The translations under genes and the position numbers were made by a program. 64,000 nucleotides of DNA from Lactobacillus sp. ESL0791 (GTDB taxonomy: Bacteria; Bacillota; Bacilli; Lactobacillales; Lactobacillaceae), in the NCBI RefSeq assembly GCF_029433255.1, contig NZ_JAQTHU010000001.1, positions 1,922,001 to 1,986,000 on the forward strand. The letters are read 5' to 3'. Shown piece after piece: positions 8,562-17,491 of this stretch (positions are counted from its first letter, which is position 1; each line of letters opens with the position of its first letter). The notes under the pieces were generated by a model that worked only from the letters and a program-made list of their open reading frames with translations, made no database searches and had not been told where the DNA came from.

Positions 8562-9293
8562 ATGAAGAAAAATAAAAAAATAGCAATTAGTTTAGCAGCT
8601 GTAATGTTAGCTACTCCCCCGATAATATCAACAATGACTAATCAGGTTCATGCAATAGAAACAGCTAACCAAAATTCTACAGAAGGAACTTTAACTTTAA
8701 ATCATAATACGCGTATTTATAATAGAAAGGGGCAAAAATTATCTTCTTATTTGAGAAGTAGTAGTTTACTTAAGAAGGGTACAACAGTAAAATATGAAGC
8801 CAAAATACAGGCTATCGATGATCCGAGTACAAAAAGATACTCATTTCATGATAATAAATGGAATTGGTTCTATCTCCCCTATGAAACGATTAAAGGTCAA
8901 GAGTATTACAGTATCGGTCATGGCGGCTATATTAAAGCAGCCAATATTGGGCAAATAAATAATTATCAACTTTATACTAATGAAGCAACAGGAGTAATTA
9001 AAGACTTAAAATATTCAAGAACCCCTGGAAAAGAACCTGTTTTTGATTATCATGCTGTTAAAACTAATAAATATTTAACAGTTGGGACAAAAGTGACAAT
9101 AACTCAACAAGCAGGTATATATGACTTATCTGAGCATGCCTATGGCAATCAAGGTATAACGGAATTCTATAAAATAAAGAATTCAAACGAATATGTTTGG
9201 ACCAATACAGTTAATGTTAAAAGTAGACAGGCCATTCTTCCTTATAATCTTACAGGTGAGAAGAAAAAATATCCAATTTCATCAAAAGACTAA
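8562..9293 (+). CDS. Short secreted SLAP-domain relative
   Basis: Protein of 243 residues on the opposite strand to its three relatives. It has a signal peptide (MKKNKKIAIS start, cleavage near VHA, about residue 31) and a SLAP domain with the family hallmark YYSIGHGGYIKAANI. The first half of the central module follows, ending near VNVKSRQAILPY. The rest of the central module and the C-terminal helical module are absent, so it is a shortened version of the same family, not a fragment of a neighbouring copy. Sequence divergence is much greater than among the tandem three. GAAGAAGG lies upstream of the ATG, and a T-tailed hairpin follows, so it looks like a working gene. Codon use is very AT-rich. 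Confidence 0.75.
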   Translation: MKKNKKIAISLAAVMLATPPIISTMTNQVHAIETANQNSTEGTLTLNHNTRIYNRKGQKLSSYLRSSSLLKKGTTVKYEAKIQAIDDPSTKRYSFHDNKWNWFYLPYETIKGQEYYSIGHGGYIKAANIGQINNYQLYTNEATGVIKDLKYSRTPGKEPVFDYHAVKTNKYLTVGTKVTITQQAGIYDLSEHAYGNQGITEFYKIKNSNEYVWTNTVNVKSRQAILPYNLTGEKKKYPISSKD

Positions 9294-9300
9294 AATTAAA

Positions 9301-9333
9301 GGACTAACTCCGATTAAATATCGAAATTAGTCC
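9301..9333. terminator. Hairpin between convergent genes
   Basis: GGACTAACTCCGAT and ATCGAAATTAGTCC pair; on the minus strand the two imperfect positions become G-U pairs and TTTAATTTT follows, so it probably ends the large minus-strand gene. Confidence 0.5.
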
Positions 9334-9366
9334 TAAGATAAAGTTTAATAATCTATCCTAATTTTG

Positions 9367-9404
9367 AGTTTCAATTGAAGCAGCATTCAACTGAAACTTT
9401 TTTT
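9367..9404 (+). terminator. Terminator of the short SLAP gene
   Basis: AGTTTCAATTGAA and TTCAACTGAAACT form a stem with one mismatch, followed by seven T. It abuts the stop codon of the convergent gene (9407). Confidence 0.65.
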
Positions 9405-9406
9405 AC

Positions 9407-12400
9407 TTAGTGCTTTAAATTAGCTGCTCTGACATATTTATTATTGCCAAGGCTGTAATAAATATGTCTGCCAATTTTTACTTTACTGCCATAAGTAGTA
9501 ACCTGCCCTTTTTTAGCTAATCGTTTCGCAGTTTTAATGCCATAACGATTATAAACAATCGATCGCCGGCTTGTCAGCCGCTTCGTGCCGTCAATATTGC
9601 CCGCAACCAAGTAATGATTATTGGTCGTCAAATAATACTTGCGGCCGTTAATTATTTTGGTACCGTGAATTTTAGCAATTGAATTCTGTGCAAGAATTAA
9701 ATTACCCACGCGGTTACCATTTTCGTCGTATAAGTAAGCCGGATGCCCCAGCACCTTCGACTCACCGGAATCATCAGTAGCAACACTTTCTACCTGCTCC
9801 GGCTGGTCAGCTGTTTCCGGAAAGTTATCATATTTAAGATAGCCCTGGTCGCTAATGTAATATTGCTTGCCCTTAATTTTAACGGGTGAACCGTAAGTAG
9901 CAACCTGACTGCCCGCTGTTAAGACATTGTCTTCCAGCCGCTTTCCATCTTCATCATATAAATAGGCATTGTGCGTTAACGCCCTAGTTACCGGCCGGCT
10001 ATTGCCCGCTGCAAGATAGTAACCTGTTTCCTTTGATTGATAAAACTTGCGGCCGTTAATCGTTTTAACCCCGGAAGCTGTCATGCGGGAGCCCCGTTTA
10101 GCAACCAGATCATTAACACGTTGGCCTTCATCATTGTAAAAATAGGCATCATGTTTTAACAAGACTTCCGTCACCGGCAGCTCAGGTGTAGGTTTAATTA
10201 TTGGTGTTGCTGCCGGATAAACCGGTGTGGAAACAGATGTTGACGCTGGCTGGACCGTTGGCTTTGCAGTTGGAACGGGTGTCGGTGCTGGCTGGACTGT
10301 TTGCGCTGCGGCCTTAACATGCAGCGGCACCTCAACAACCTGCTTAGTGCCGTCATGATAATTAACTACCACATAGGCAGCACGATCATGGTTACCTGTA
10401 TCAGACTTAGAAAGATCGGGTGTGCCGCTACCATCAGCATTAGCGGCCCAAGCAAATGTTGCCCGCCCATATTTACTGGTAATCGCAGCCGTACTTGCAG
10501 GCGTTAATGCTGCCTTGGCGTTTATCGCCGTCAAGTCTTGCGGAGCATCGGCTTGCACTGTTGTTGCCTTGTCGGCACTTTGGGCACCAACAACCGCTGC
10601 CTTGACGTTGGACAAGTCAGCCGTGCTGCCGTCACTGAACTTAAGCTGCAATGTTCCTGCAGTCGTTTTCCCAGAATCCGTCACAGCTTTGACATCAGGC
10701 CTAGTTTTCCAAGTAACACCAGTAACTGCACTGGCATTCGCTAAAAATGAACTAGGATTGCTAAATTCGGCTGAGGGTTGAACATCTTTACTCGTAACCG
10801 CATGCAGCAGCAAATCTTTCGTTTGGGTTACCGTATTCTGTTCCGCAAGTCCCTTGACATGAAGCGGCACCTTAACCATCTGTTTCGAACCATCACGATA
10901 CTTGATTACCACATAAACATCACGGTTAGTACCGACTTCATCCCAATGACTGAGATCAATTGCTCCCGTACCGTCGGCATTAGCGGCCCAGCTGAAAGTC
11001 GTTTTCGGAAAATTGCTGGTGATTTCACGGACTTTGCGTTTAACCAGGGCACTCTTTGCTTTTTTAGCGGTTAAACTGTCAGTATCATTAACGGCAACTT
11101 GGGTTGCCTTGCCGGTACTGACACCGCCAAAGGCATTGACCGCAATTGCCAGCGGCGCACTTTGCGTGCCATCCTTATAATAAGCAATAATATATTCGGT
11201 TTGATCATCACCGATATGTGTTGGGATGCCCGAGCCTGGTGCCCAGCCAAGATGATCAACAACATCACTGGCATCATCTAGATCATCAATCGTAATAATA
11301 TTGTCAATATCATCACTATCGGTAAAGTCTGGCGGCGTCACTGTTCCCGTGTTATACACATGGGTAACAATCGCATCCCCGATTGAAATTTCATTGGCAT
11401 ATTTGCCTGCATAGTTTGTTCGCACGGTTAAGTTCACAGGTACATAGGCAAACGAACCGTCACCATACTGAATTTTAATCAGCGCATTGCCCTGGTTAGT
11501 GTCCGAGGTATCCTGATCGGCAACAAGCGTTCCAGACGCATCGCTGACAACACCACCAGTCACCAAATTATTACTGTTATCTAGAACCTTATTAGGCATC
11601 CACGAAATACTTGTAACGGTTTTTTGATCATTATTAATACTATCGGTTAATGCATCAAGGTCACCCACCGTTTTATCGGCATTAAGCTTGCGATCAGAAA
11701 ATGTCAATAAGCTTGCTGCCGTTAACTGTTGACCGACATCACCATGCGCCGATGCCGCTTGAACAAGCGGCTGGTAGCGTTCCTTATCACTCAGCGCATA
11801 CAAAACATAACTCTCGGCTGGTCTTTGATTTTGATCAGCATTAGCGTATACATTTTGCAATTGACCAAGTGTCAAAGCTGAACCCGCAGGAGAAGCAATG
11901 GTTCCACTTCTTACCGCCTTAGCATGATTATGCCCAGACCCTAGTTGGGCATTAGCGGCCCACCGCTGCTGTCCCGTTTTCAAGACAAAACGGTCGGGAC
12001 TGCCAGCCTGATTAAACATGTTTTGCATATTGGTAACCTGATTGGTAGCAAACCTGCTCAGATCTAAACTTGGCAGACTGCTGGTGTACGCAAACATATT
12101 TTGCATATTAGTAACACGGCTGGTATCAAAATTAGCCAAGTCAAGCTCTGTCAGCTTACTCATGCTGCTAAACATGCTGGACATATCTGTCACCTGACTG
12201 GTATTAAAACCGGCAAGATTAAGGCTGGACAAATTAGTACCATTGAACATCCAAGCCATGCTGCGCACATTGCTGGTATCAAAATGACTAAGATCCAGAC
12301 TAGTTAAGCGACTAGCACCGCTAAACATCCAGGACATGTCCGTCACCCGGTTAGTGACAAAACTGCTTAGGTCCAGCGTGCTGGCACCAATACCGGAAAA

Positions 12401-13489
12401 CATATTAGCCATATTGGTGACATTCGCAGTATTAAAATTATGCAGCGTCAAATCGGTTAAATTATTATTATTGCTGAACATGCCCGACATATCCGTCACC
12501 TGCCGGGTATCAAAACTGCTTAAATCTAAACTGGTCCGCTTGCTGCCGTCGCTGTAAGAACTGATATTAAACATGTCAGCCATGTTAGTGACACGGCTGG
12601 TGTTAAAATGGCTTAAATCCAGATTGGTTAAATTAGGCGTATTGTTAAACATGTAGGACATGTCGGTTGTGCGGCTGGTATCAAAATGACTTAAGTCTAA
12701 GCTGGCTAGGCTCCTATCACCGCTAAAAAGCCAGCTCATATAGGTTGCTTGACTGGTATCAACATTATTTAAGCCATTAATGCCTTTTAATGACGGTAAA
12801 TTAGCAAATTTTTCGCTGGAATAATTATTTAACACAACCGGAGTGTCAAATGTAATGTATTCCAAGTCAGCTGCATTTTCGCTATCAAGAATACTAGTAT
12901 TCGGCGACGTAGCATTAATTGGTGTTGACGACAAGGTATTTCCGGTACTTCCTGACCGATAATGCAACGTTTTGGCAGCTGCGTCATAATTCCATTGTGC
13001 TTGACCATCGGTTCCCGATTGAGCAGTAACTGTTTGCGTAGTTGGCGCTTCTTTGGTGCTAACGTTTCCCGCTGTTTGATTTGACGTTGAATTGGTCTTG
13101 CTGGAAGTATTAGTTGCATTATTATTTTGCTTTTGTCCAGCAGATTGTGTACCTGTATTCTGCTTATTTTGTGAAGCCGTTTTGTTATTTTTTAAAAAAG
13201 CGTCTAACTGAGAATACTGGGACAAATTTGTTTTAGTCGGCTGCGCCGTGCTTTTTGATTGCGAACCTGTCTGTGCTGCTGGGGCAGTCTTCTTGTTATT
13301 GCTTTGTTCCGTTTGTTCTGTAGACGAGCCCGTATCTGCCTTCACCGTTTGGTTAGCCATTCCCACAAAAGCCAATCCCAAAAGTACCGAAACAGCGCCA
13401 ACTGTCAATTTGCGAATAGCAAAACGCTCTTTCTGCGTCTGCTGTTCCATTTTTTGTAAATTACTTCTTAAATTGTTTTTACCTAGCAA
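9407..13489 (-). CDS. YSIRK / LRR / Rib-like / SLAP surface protein
   Basis: Large secreted surface protein of 1360 residues. I place the start at a TTG (13489) with AAGGGGA upstream, because the product LGKNNLRSNLQKMEQQ then aligns with sister proteins that start there. Domains in order: YSIRK-type signal peptide (RFAIRKLTVGAVSVLLG, about 22-50), a Thr/Gln/Asn-rich linker, about ten BspA-like leucine-rich repeats with the xVTxMxxMF pattern (about 245-500), several Rib-like beta domains with KDGTxxxxxxPLHVKG-type ends (about 600-1080), and a Pro/Thr linker. Paired SLAP repeats (THNAYLYDEDGKR, YYLAAGN, YYSLGNNKYVRAANL) run from about 1106 to the end. There is no LPXTG, so attachment is probably through SLAP binding to wall polymers. 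BspA-type LRRs elsewhere bind host or bacterial partners; the ligand here is unknown. It is richer in GC than the SLAP cluster beside it. Confidence 0.85.
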   Translation of the reverse strand: MLGKNNLRSNLQKMEQQTQKERFAIRKLTVGAVSVLLGLAFVGMANQTVKADTGSSTEQTEQSNNKKTAPAAQTGSQSKSTAQPTKTNLSQYSQLDAFLKNNKTASQNKQNTGTQSAGQKQNNNATNTSSKTNSTSNQTAGNVSTKEAPTTQTVTAQSGTDGQAQWNYDAAAKTLHYRSGSTGNTLSSTPINATSPNTSILDSENAADLEYITFDTPVVLNNYSSEKFANLPSLKGINGLNNVDTSQATYMSWLFSGDRSLASLDLSHFDTSRTTDMSYMFNNTPNLTNLDLSHFNTSRVTNMADMFNISSYSDGSKRTSLDLSSFDTRQVTDMSGMFSNNNNLTDLTLHNFNTANVTNMANMFSGIGASTLDLSSFVTNRVTDMSWMFSGASRLTSLDLSHFDTSNVRSMAWMFNGTNLSSLNLAGFNTSQVTDMSSMFSSMSKLTELDLANFDTSRVTNMQNMFAYTSSLPSLDLSRFATNQVTNMQNMFNQAGSPDRFVLKTGQQRWAANAQLGSGHNHAKAVRSGTIASPAGSALTLGQLQNVYANADQNQRPAESYVLYALSDKERYQPLVQAASAHGDVGQQLTAASLLTFSDRKLNADKTVGDLDALTDSINNDQKTVTSISWMPNKVLDNSNNLVTGGVVSDASGTLVADQDTSDTNQGNALIKIQYGDGSFAYVPVNLTVRTNYAGKYANEISIGDAIVTHVYNTGTVTPPDFTDSDDIDNIITIDDLDDASDVVDHLGWAPGSGIPTHIGDDQTEYIIAYYKDGTQSAPLAIAVNAFGGVSTGKATQVAVNDTDSLTAKKAKSALVKRKVREITSNFPKTTFSWAANADGTGAIDLSHWDEVGTNRDVYVVIKYRDGSKQMVKVPLHVKGLAEQNTVTQTKDLLLHAVTSKDVQPSAEFSNPSSFLANASAVTGVTWKTRPDVKAVTDSGKTTAGTLQLKFSDGSTADLSNVKAAVVGAQSADKATTVQADAPQDLTAINAKAALTPASTAAITSKYGRATFAWAANADGSGTPDLSKSDTGNHDRAAYVVVNYHDGTKQVVEVPLHVKAAAQTVQPAPTPVPTAKPTVQPASTSVSTPVYPAATPIIKPTPELPVTEVLLKHDAYFYNDEGQRVNDLVAKRGSRMTASGVKTINGRKFYQSKETGYYLAAGNSRPVTRALTHNAYLYDEDGKRLEDNVLTAGSQVATYGSPVKIKGKQYYISDQGYLKYDNFPETADQPEQVESVATDDSGESKVLGHPAYLYDENGNRVGNLILAQNSIAKIHGTKIINGRKYYLTTNNHYLVAGNIDGTKRLTSRRSIVYNRYGIKTAKRLAKKGQVTTYGSKVKIGRHIYYSLGNNKYVRAANLKH

Positions 13490-13656
13490 TATATCTTCCC
13501 CTTCTGTAATAAAAATTATAGTTGCATATTGTTTCTTAAGAATAAAGGCCCAAGTTGGCATTGTAAAGAAATATGCAGAATAATATTAAAAATATTTGTT
13601 ATTATAAAAAATAACCCTAACTAAGCGCTAGAGCCATCCCATTTGATTTTAAGCTT

Positions 13657-14121
13657 CTATTCAACAACAGTAACAATCGTAACTTGGTAAGCGCCTGCTG
13701 GAGCCGCAACCGTTACCGTTGTCCCCGCTGTTTTTTTCATAATTGCCTGACCCAAAGGCGAATCAAACGCCATTTTGCCGTTATCAAGATCGGCTTCAAG
13801 GCGACCAACTATTTGGTAAGTTTCTACTTCTTCATCGTCAGCAAATTTGAGCTGGACGGTTTTGCCTAAATCCACCGTACCATCGGCGCTCTTCTCAACA
13901 ATTTCGGCATACTTTAGCTGTTTATCCAGGTAGCGCAGCCGGCTCTGCAAGTGGCCTAAATCACGCTTGGCCTCAGTATATTCGCTGTTTTCCGACAGGT
14001 CACCCATTGAGCGTGCTTCCTGCAAAATTTTAATGCGGCGTGGGCGCTCTTTTTTCAGCTGGGCAATTTCATCTTTGATTTTTTGGTAGCCGTCTGGCGT
14101 CATCTTTTGAAAATAAACCAT
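13657..14121 (-). CDS. greA: Transcription elongation factor GreA
   Basis: GreA of 154 residues, which rescues backtracked RNA polymerase by stimulating transcript cleavage. The N-terminal coiled coil carries the tip motif GDLSENSEYTEAK (about residues 40-52) with its acidic Asp/Glu pair. The C-terminal FKBP-like domain ends with SPLGQAIMKK and a TVTV..PAG.Y.V strand. Its length is near the usual 157. ATG with GAAAGG upstream. Lactobacilli often have two GreA-type genes, so this may be the second copy. It lies alone between the surface-protein gene and the regulator operon. Confidence 0.92.
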   Translation of the reverse strand: MVYFQKMTPDGYQKIKDEIAQLKKERPRRIKILQEARSMGDLSENSEYTEAKRDLGHLQSRLRYLDKQLKYAEIVEKSADGTVDLGKTVQLKFADDEEVETYQIVGRLEADLDNGKMAFDSPLGQAIMKKTAGTTVTVAAPAGAYQVTIVTVVE

Positions 14122-14218
14122 GCAATAAGCCTTTCACAATTACTATTCTTAATTAATTATAGTTGTCAGCGGAAAAAAGGCAACGAAGCAATTAATTTTA
14201 CTAGCTGCACTCTTAATA

Positions 14219-14268
14219 TGAACGAATTTGAACGATTTTGAACGAAAATGAATTGTTTTGAACTCTTT
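14219..14268. repeat. Five helically phased decamers (possible operator)
   Basis: Five contiguous 10-bp units: TGAACGAATT, TGAACGATTT, TGAACGAAAA, TGAATTGTTT, TGAACTCTTT. The TGAA start is invariant and the units sit on one helical face. They end 22 bp before the -35 of the XRE-ABC operon. They look like a cooperative regulator array or a bent A-tract element. Confidence 0.7.
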
Positions 14269-14289
14269 ATTATCCACACTAATTCTTTA

Positions 14290-14319
14290 TTGAATTCATT
14301 TTTAGCAAATTGGTATAAT
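14290..14319 (+). promoter_or_regulatory. Promoter of the XRE-ABC exporter operon
   Basis: TTGAAT (14290-14295), 18-nt spacer, TATAAT (14314-14319) with an extended TGG before the -10. It leaves an untranslated leader of about 100 nt before the regulator gene. Confidence 0.6.
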
Positions 14320-14424
14320 TTCTAAGAAGCGCTAAACTCTTGTCAGGCATGTGCGCAAAGAATCTTTGCTTGAATTTTGCCGCGATGAAACTCAAGATTG
14401 AATTGGTCATAGGAGGAAAAAACA

Positions 14425-15045
14425 ATGAAATTTGGTGATCACTTAAAGGTGGCACGTTTAGCCAAAAATTTGACGCAGGAACAGGTTGCACATGAATTTA
14501 TGTTGTCCCGGCAAACCATTTCCAACTGGGAGAATGAAAAATCCTATCCCGATATTGCCAGCCTGATTAAATTGAGTGATTATTACCAAATTTCGCTGGA
14601 TGAACTATTGAAAGAAGATACGGGGATGCGGGAAAATTTAGAGAAACAGGAAGTAGTCAATAATCTGAGACCGATTAAGCGGAACTTGTTGATGGTAAAT
14701 AGTATCATAATGATTTTTCTTATTGCTAGCTTGTTTGATTTTATAAAATTGGATACGCATATAAATTATTCTCTATTGTTGGTACTAACTAGTTTTATTT
14801 CGTTAACAATCACTGATCTAAACAAATTTGATCATGAAAGTAAATTAGGGCTGGAGTATCATTGGCAGAAATTTTTAACAATGCCCAAAATGATGAAAGC
14901 ATTAACTTTCATCGCAACTTTAGGAATTTTATTTAGTCTGGATCTTTTTTTCATGCGGCAAATAACCAATGCAGTTAAAATGCTGGGTGTCAGTATGGGA
15001 ATTTTGACAGGACTTTTAATCAAAATGTATGCTGATAAAAAATAG
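14425..15045 (+). CDS. XRE-family regulator with membrane helices
   Basis: Protein of 206 residues with an N-terminal Cro/CI helix-turn-helix (about 5-60: LTQEQVAHEFMLSRQTISNWE, then PDIASLIKLSDYYQISLDELL) and a membrane domain with four hydrophobic segments (about 88-205). Such membrane-tethered XRE proteins usually control the ABC transporter gene beside them. Strong AGGAGG before the ATG. It is first in an operon with an ATPase gene 66 nt downstream and a permease. The decamer array upstream may be its own operator (inference). Confidence 0.82.
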   Translation: MKFGDHLKVARLAKNLTQEQVAHEFMLSRQTISNWENEKSYPDIASLIKLSDYYQISLDELLKEDTGMRENLEKQEVVNNLRPIKRNLLMVNSIIMIFLIASLFDFIKLDTHINYSLLLVLTSFISLTITDLNKFDHESKLGLEYHWQKFLTMPKMMKALTFIATLGILFSLDLFFMRQITNAVKMLGVSMGILTGLLIKMYADKK

Positions 15046-15111
15046 AGTTGAAGCCAATTTTAATATTCTGATATAATAAATTTAATAATTGAACAAAAGG
15101 AAGGACAACAT

Positions 15112-16002
15112 ATGTTAACAATCGACCATGTCAGCAAAAGCTTCGGTGAGCTGACTGCGCTAAAAGATGTGTCGTTCACGGTTGAACCTGGGCAAATTTT
15201 GGGCTTGATCGGCAAGAACGGTGCGGGGAAATCTACTCTATTTCACAGCATTTTGAACCTATTTGAATATCAAGGCAAAATCACTTGGGAAAATGAACCG
15301 ATCACGCCGCAAGTTTTCGACCAAATCGGCTATCTGCCGGAAGAAAGAAGTTTGCTGCCTAACTTGACAATTGAACGCCAGATCAGTTATTTAGCAAAAC
15401 TAAAGGATTTTAATGCTAATAGCAAACTAATCGACGAATGGCTGCAGCGCTTTGAGGTCAAGGGTGACCGCAAGACTAAAATTAAGTCTTTGTCAAAAGG
15501 CAACCAGCAAAAAGTGCAGCTGATCTGTACCTTGATTCACCACCCCAAACTGATTATTTTGGATGAACCGTTCAGTGGCCTTGATCCGGTCAATGCAGAG
15601 TTACTCAAGCAGGCAATTTTGAAGAGCAAGCAAGACGGAGCCGCCATTATTTTTTCAAGCCACAACATGGCCAATGTTGAAGAAGTCTGCGACCGATTAG
15701 TAATGCTTAACCTGGGTGAAACAGTACTGAACGGTTCGGTCAGCGATGTCCGCAATCAATTTGGCAAGATTAACTTATTTGTGACGACGAATTGGACAAA
15801 GGGCCAACTGAACCAGCTTCCTGGAGCTAGTCATGTCCAAGAATTATCTAAACAACATTATTTGCTGAAATTAACAGATCCAGCGGCGGGCAAAGAAATT
15901 TTTAACCAGTTGACCCAAGGTAAATATATTGAGCAATTTAGTCAGCAGCCGCTTAGTCTTGACGAAATCTTCCGCATGAAAGCAGGTAATACCAATGAGT
16001 AA
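15112..16002 (+). CDS. ABC transporter ATP-binding protein (NatA-like)
   Basis: ATPase subunit of 296 residues. Walker A is GKNGAGKST (about 38), the signature is SLSKGNQQK (about 130), and Walker B with D-loop is LIILDEPFSGLDP (about 150). The switch His is in FSSHNM. The C-terminal extension of about 75 residues is of the DUF4162 type found in NatA and bacteriocin-export ATPases. AAGGAAGG lies before the ATG. It overlaps the permease gene by 8 nt (ATGAGTAA), so the two make one exporter. Substrate unknown; relatives export Na+, drugs or antimicrobial peptides. Confidence 0.88.
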   Translation: MLTIDHVSKSFGELTALKDVSFTVEPGQILGLIGKNGAGKSTLFHSILNLFEYQGKITWENEPITPQVFDQIGYLPEERSLLPNLTIERQISYLAKLKDFNANSKLIDEWLQRFEVKGDRKTKIKSLSKGNQQKVQLICTLIHHPKLIILDEPFSGLDPVNAELLKQAILKSKQDGAAIIFSSHNMANVEEVCDRLVMLNLGETVLNGSVSDVRNQFGKINLFVTTNWTKGQLNQLPGASHVQELSKQHYLLKLTDPAAGKEIFNQLTQGKYIEQFSQQPLSLDEIFRMKAGNTNE

Positions 16003-17212
16003 ATTATGGACAATTATTAGCGAAACTTATTCACGGCAAGTTAAATCATGGGGCTTTCTGTCACTTGTGATCGGACCTTTCATCATGCTGGCAGTAAGTT
16101 TAGGAATTGGTTACTTTACAGCAAATAATAACAACTCAAGTAAGCCTGAAATTGCCGTGATTAGTCAGGAACCCGCGTTACGGCAAGGGTTTATCCAGCA
16201 ACAAAAGAAGCTCAAAATAAAAAAAGCGGTAACCTCAGTTACGCAAGCAAAAAAACTGACCAAAAAAGATCAGCTCCAAGGTTACCTTATTATTAATGAA
16301 AAAAACAGCAAACTGCAAGCCAAACTATACCAAGGTGACAGTGACAATGCACCGACAAGGGAAGATGTCCAGCCTAGCCTGCTTCAATTGCAGAGTACGC
16401 TCAATGTTCAATCTGCCAAGCTAACGGCAAGTCAAGTACAGAAATTACAAGCACAAGCACAACTTAAGGTTAAACAGTTAGGTGGCAAAACCGATAATAG
16501 CGAGGTCAAAGCGTTGACTTTTATGGTGATCGTCTTTGTGATGTACTTTATTCTAATTCTCTATTCATCGATTATGGCCCAAGAAATTGTCGCCGACAAA
16601 GGTCACAAAATCATTGAAATCATTTTCTCCAGCACCACCCCCGGGATTTACTTCTGCGGCAAGGTGATTGCGATTTTACTGATGATTGTCACACAGATAG
16701 CTGCTTATATAGTTCTGGGGTTTGCGGCTTGGCTGTGTTCGCAATATATTGCACCAGCGAAAAAGTGGCTGGAAACTAATCAAGGATTAATTGGTCAAAT
16801 TCTCCATAACGTACTTGGCAGTATCATACTCTACATTATTTTAGGTGTGGTTGCCTATGTGATCCTAGCGGCATATTTCGGTGCTATTTCCAAATCAAGT
16901 GACAATGCTTCTAAGGCAGCACAATGGCCGACATTAATTTCAGTTGTGGCCTTTGTACTTGCCTTTGCTTATATGTCACAGCCGCATTCGTTACTGGTAA
17001 AAATTTTATCTTATGTGCCGTTATTTTCTTCATACTTCATGCCGCTGCGTCAGTTTGGCAGCCAAGTGAGTCCGTGGGAAAGTATTCTTTCCCTACTCTT
17101 ATTAATCGCAGCGATTGCAGTTGTCCTTGTTTACATTTCTAAAATTTACGGCAGGCTAATGCTGCAAAACGACAACAGCTCAGGCAAGTGGAAAATATTT
17201 AAACGTAAGTAA
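15995..17212 (+). CDS. ABC-2 type permease (NatB-like)
   Basis: Membrane subunit of 405 residues, partner of the preceding ATPase. One N-terminal membrane helix (about 20-42) is followed by a long extracytoplasmic domain rich in Lys and Gln (about 45-170) and then five or six helices (about 175-390). This is the usual shape of ABC-2 NatB/YhaP permeases. EIVADKGHKIIEIIFSST (about 203) is the conserved segment after the second helix. Its start overlaps the ATPase stop, so translation is coupled. No terminator follows; the frame runs in phase into toxin-gene debris. Confidence 0.87.
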   Translation: MSKLWTIISETYSRQVKSWGFLSLVIGPFIMLAVSLGIGYFTANNNNSSKPEIAVISQEPALRQGFIQQQKKLKIKKAVTSVTQAKKLTKKDQLQGYLIINEKNSKLQAKLYQGDSDNAPTREDVQPSLLQLQSTLNVQSAKLTASQVQKLQAQAQLKVKQLGGKTDNSEVKALTFMVIVFVMYFILILYSSIMAQEIVADKGHKIIEIIFSSTTPGIYFCGKVIAILLMIVTQIAAYIVLGFAAWLCSQYIAPAKKWLETNQGLIGQILHNVLGSIILYIILGVVAYVILAAYFGAISKSSDNASKAAQWPTLISVVAFVLAFAYMSQPHSLLVKILSYVPLFSSYFMPLRQFGSQVSPWESILSLLLLIAAIAVVLVYISKIYGRLMLQNDNSSGKWKIFKRK

Positions 17213-17491
17213 TATAGCTTAACTTCTTGCATATGCAAAATATTACATATTCAAGATTTAGGAATTGAAACAGCAATAAAACGGCAGTGGATAAAAAAGT
17301 TAGATAATAATTTATTCGAAATTAGATCTAAGGTTGGTACAAATGTTCAAAGAGCGATTTATTTTCATATTGAAAATAATCACTATATTATTACGCACGG
17401 TTTTACAAAAAAATCTCAGCGTACTCCGTTTAAAGAAATTAGACATGCAAAAAATTTACGCAGTGAATGGAGCAAAAATTATGAAAAATAA
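17213..17491 (+). pseudogene. HigB-type toxin, 5'-truncated
   Basis: In the same frame as the permease stop, an open frame reads on to YFHIENNHYIITHGFTKK and ends NYEK. This is the Gp49/HigB mRNA-interferase pattern: LFEIRSKVGTN, HGFTKKSQRTP, EIRHAKN. No ATG or usable start exists in the frame and the N-terminal third is missing, so the toxin is dead. It overlaps the antitoxin ATG (ATGAAAAATAA), as is typical of reverse-order toxin-antitoxin operons. Confidence 0.72.

Noticed and set aside
10301..11281. Several overlapping plus-strand frames of 60-119 codons
   Set aside because: They lie opposite the Rib-like domains of the 1360-residue surface protein; no ribosome sites or recognisable domains.
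14279..14491. A 70-codon minus-strand frame over the XRE promoter
   Set aside because: It overlaps the promoter and start of the XRE gene and shows no family features.
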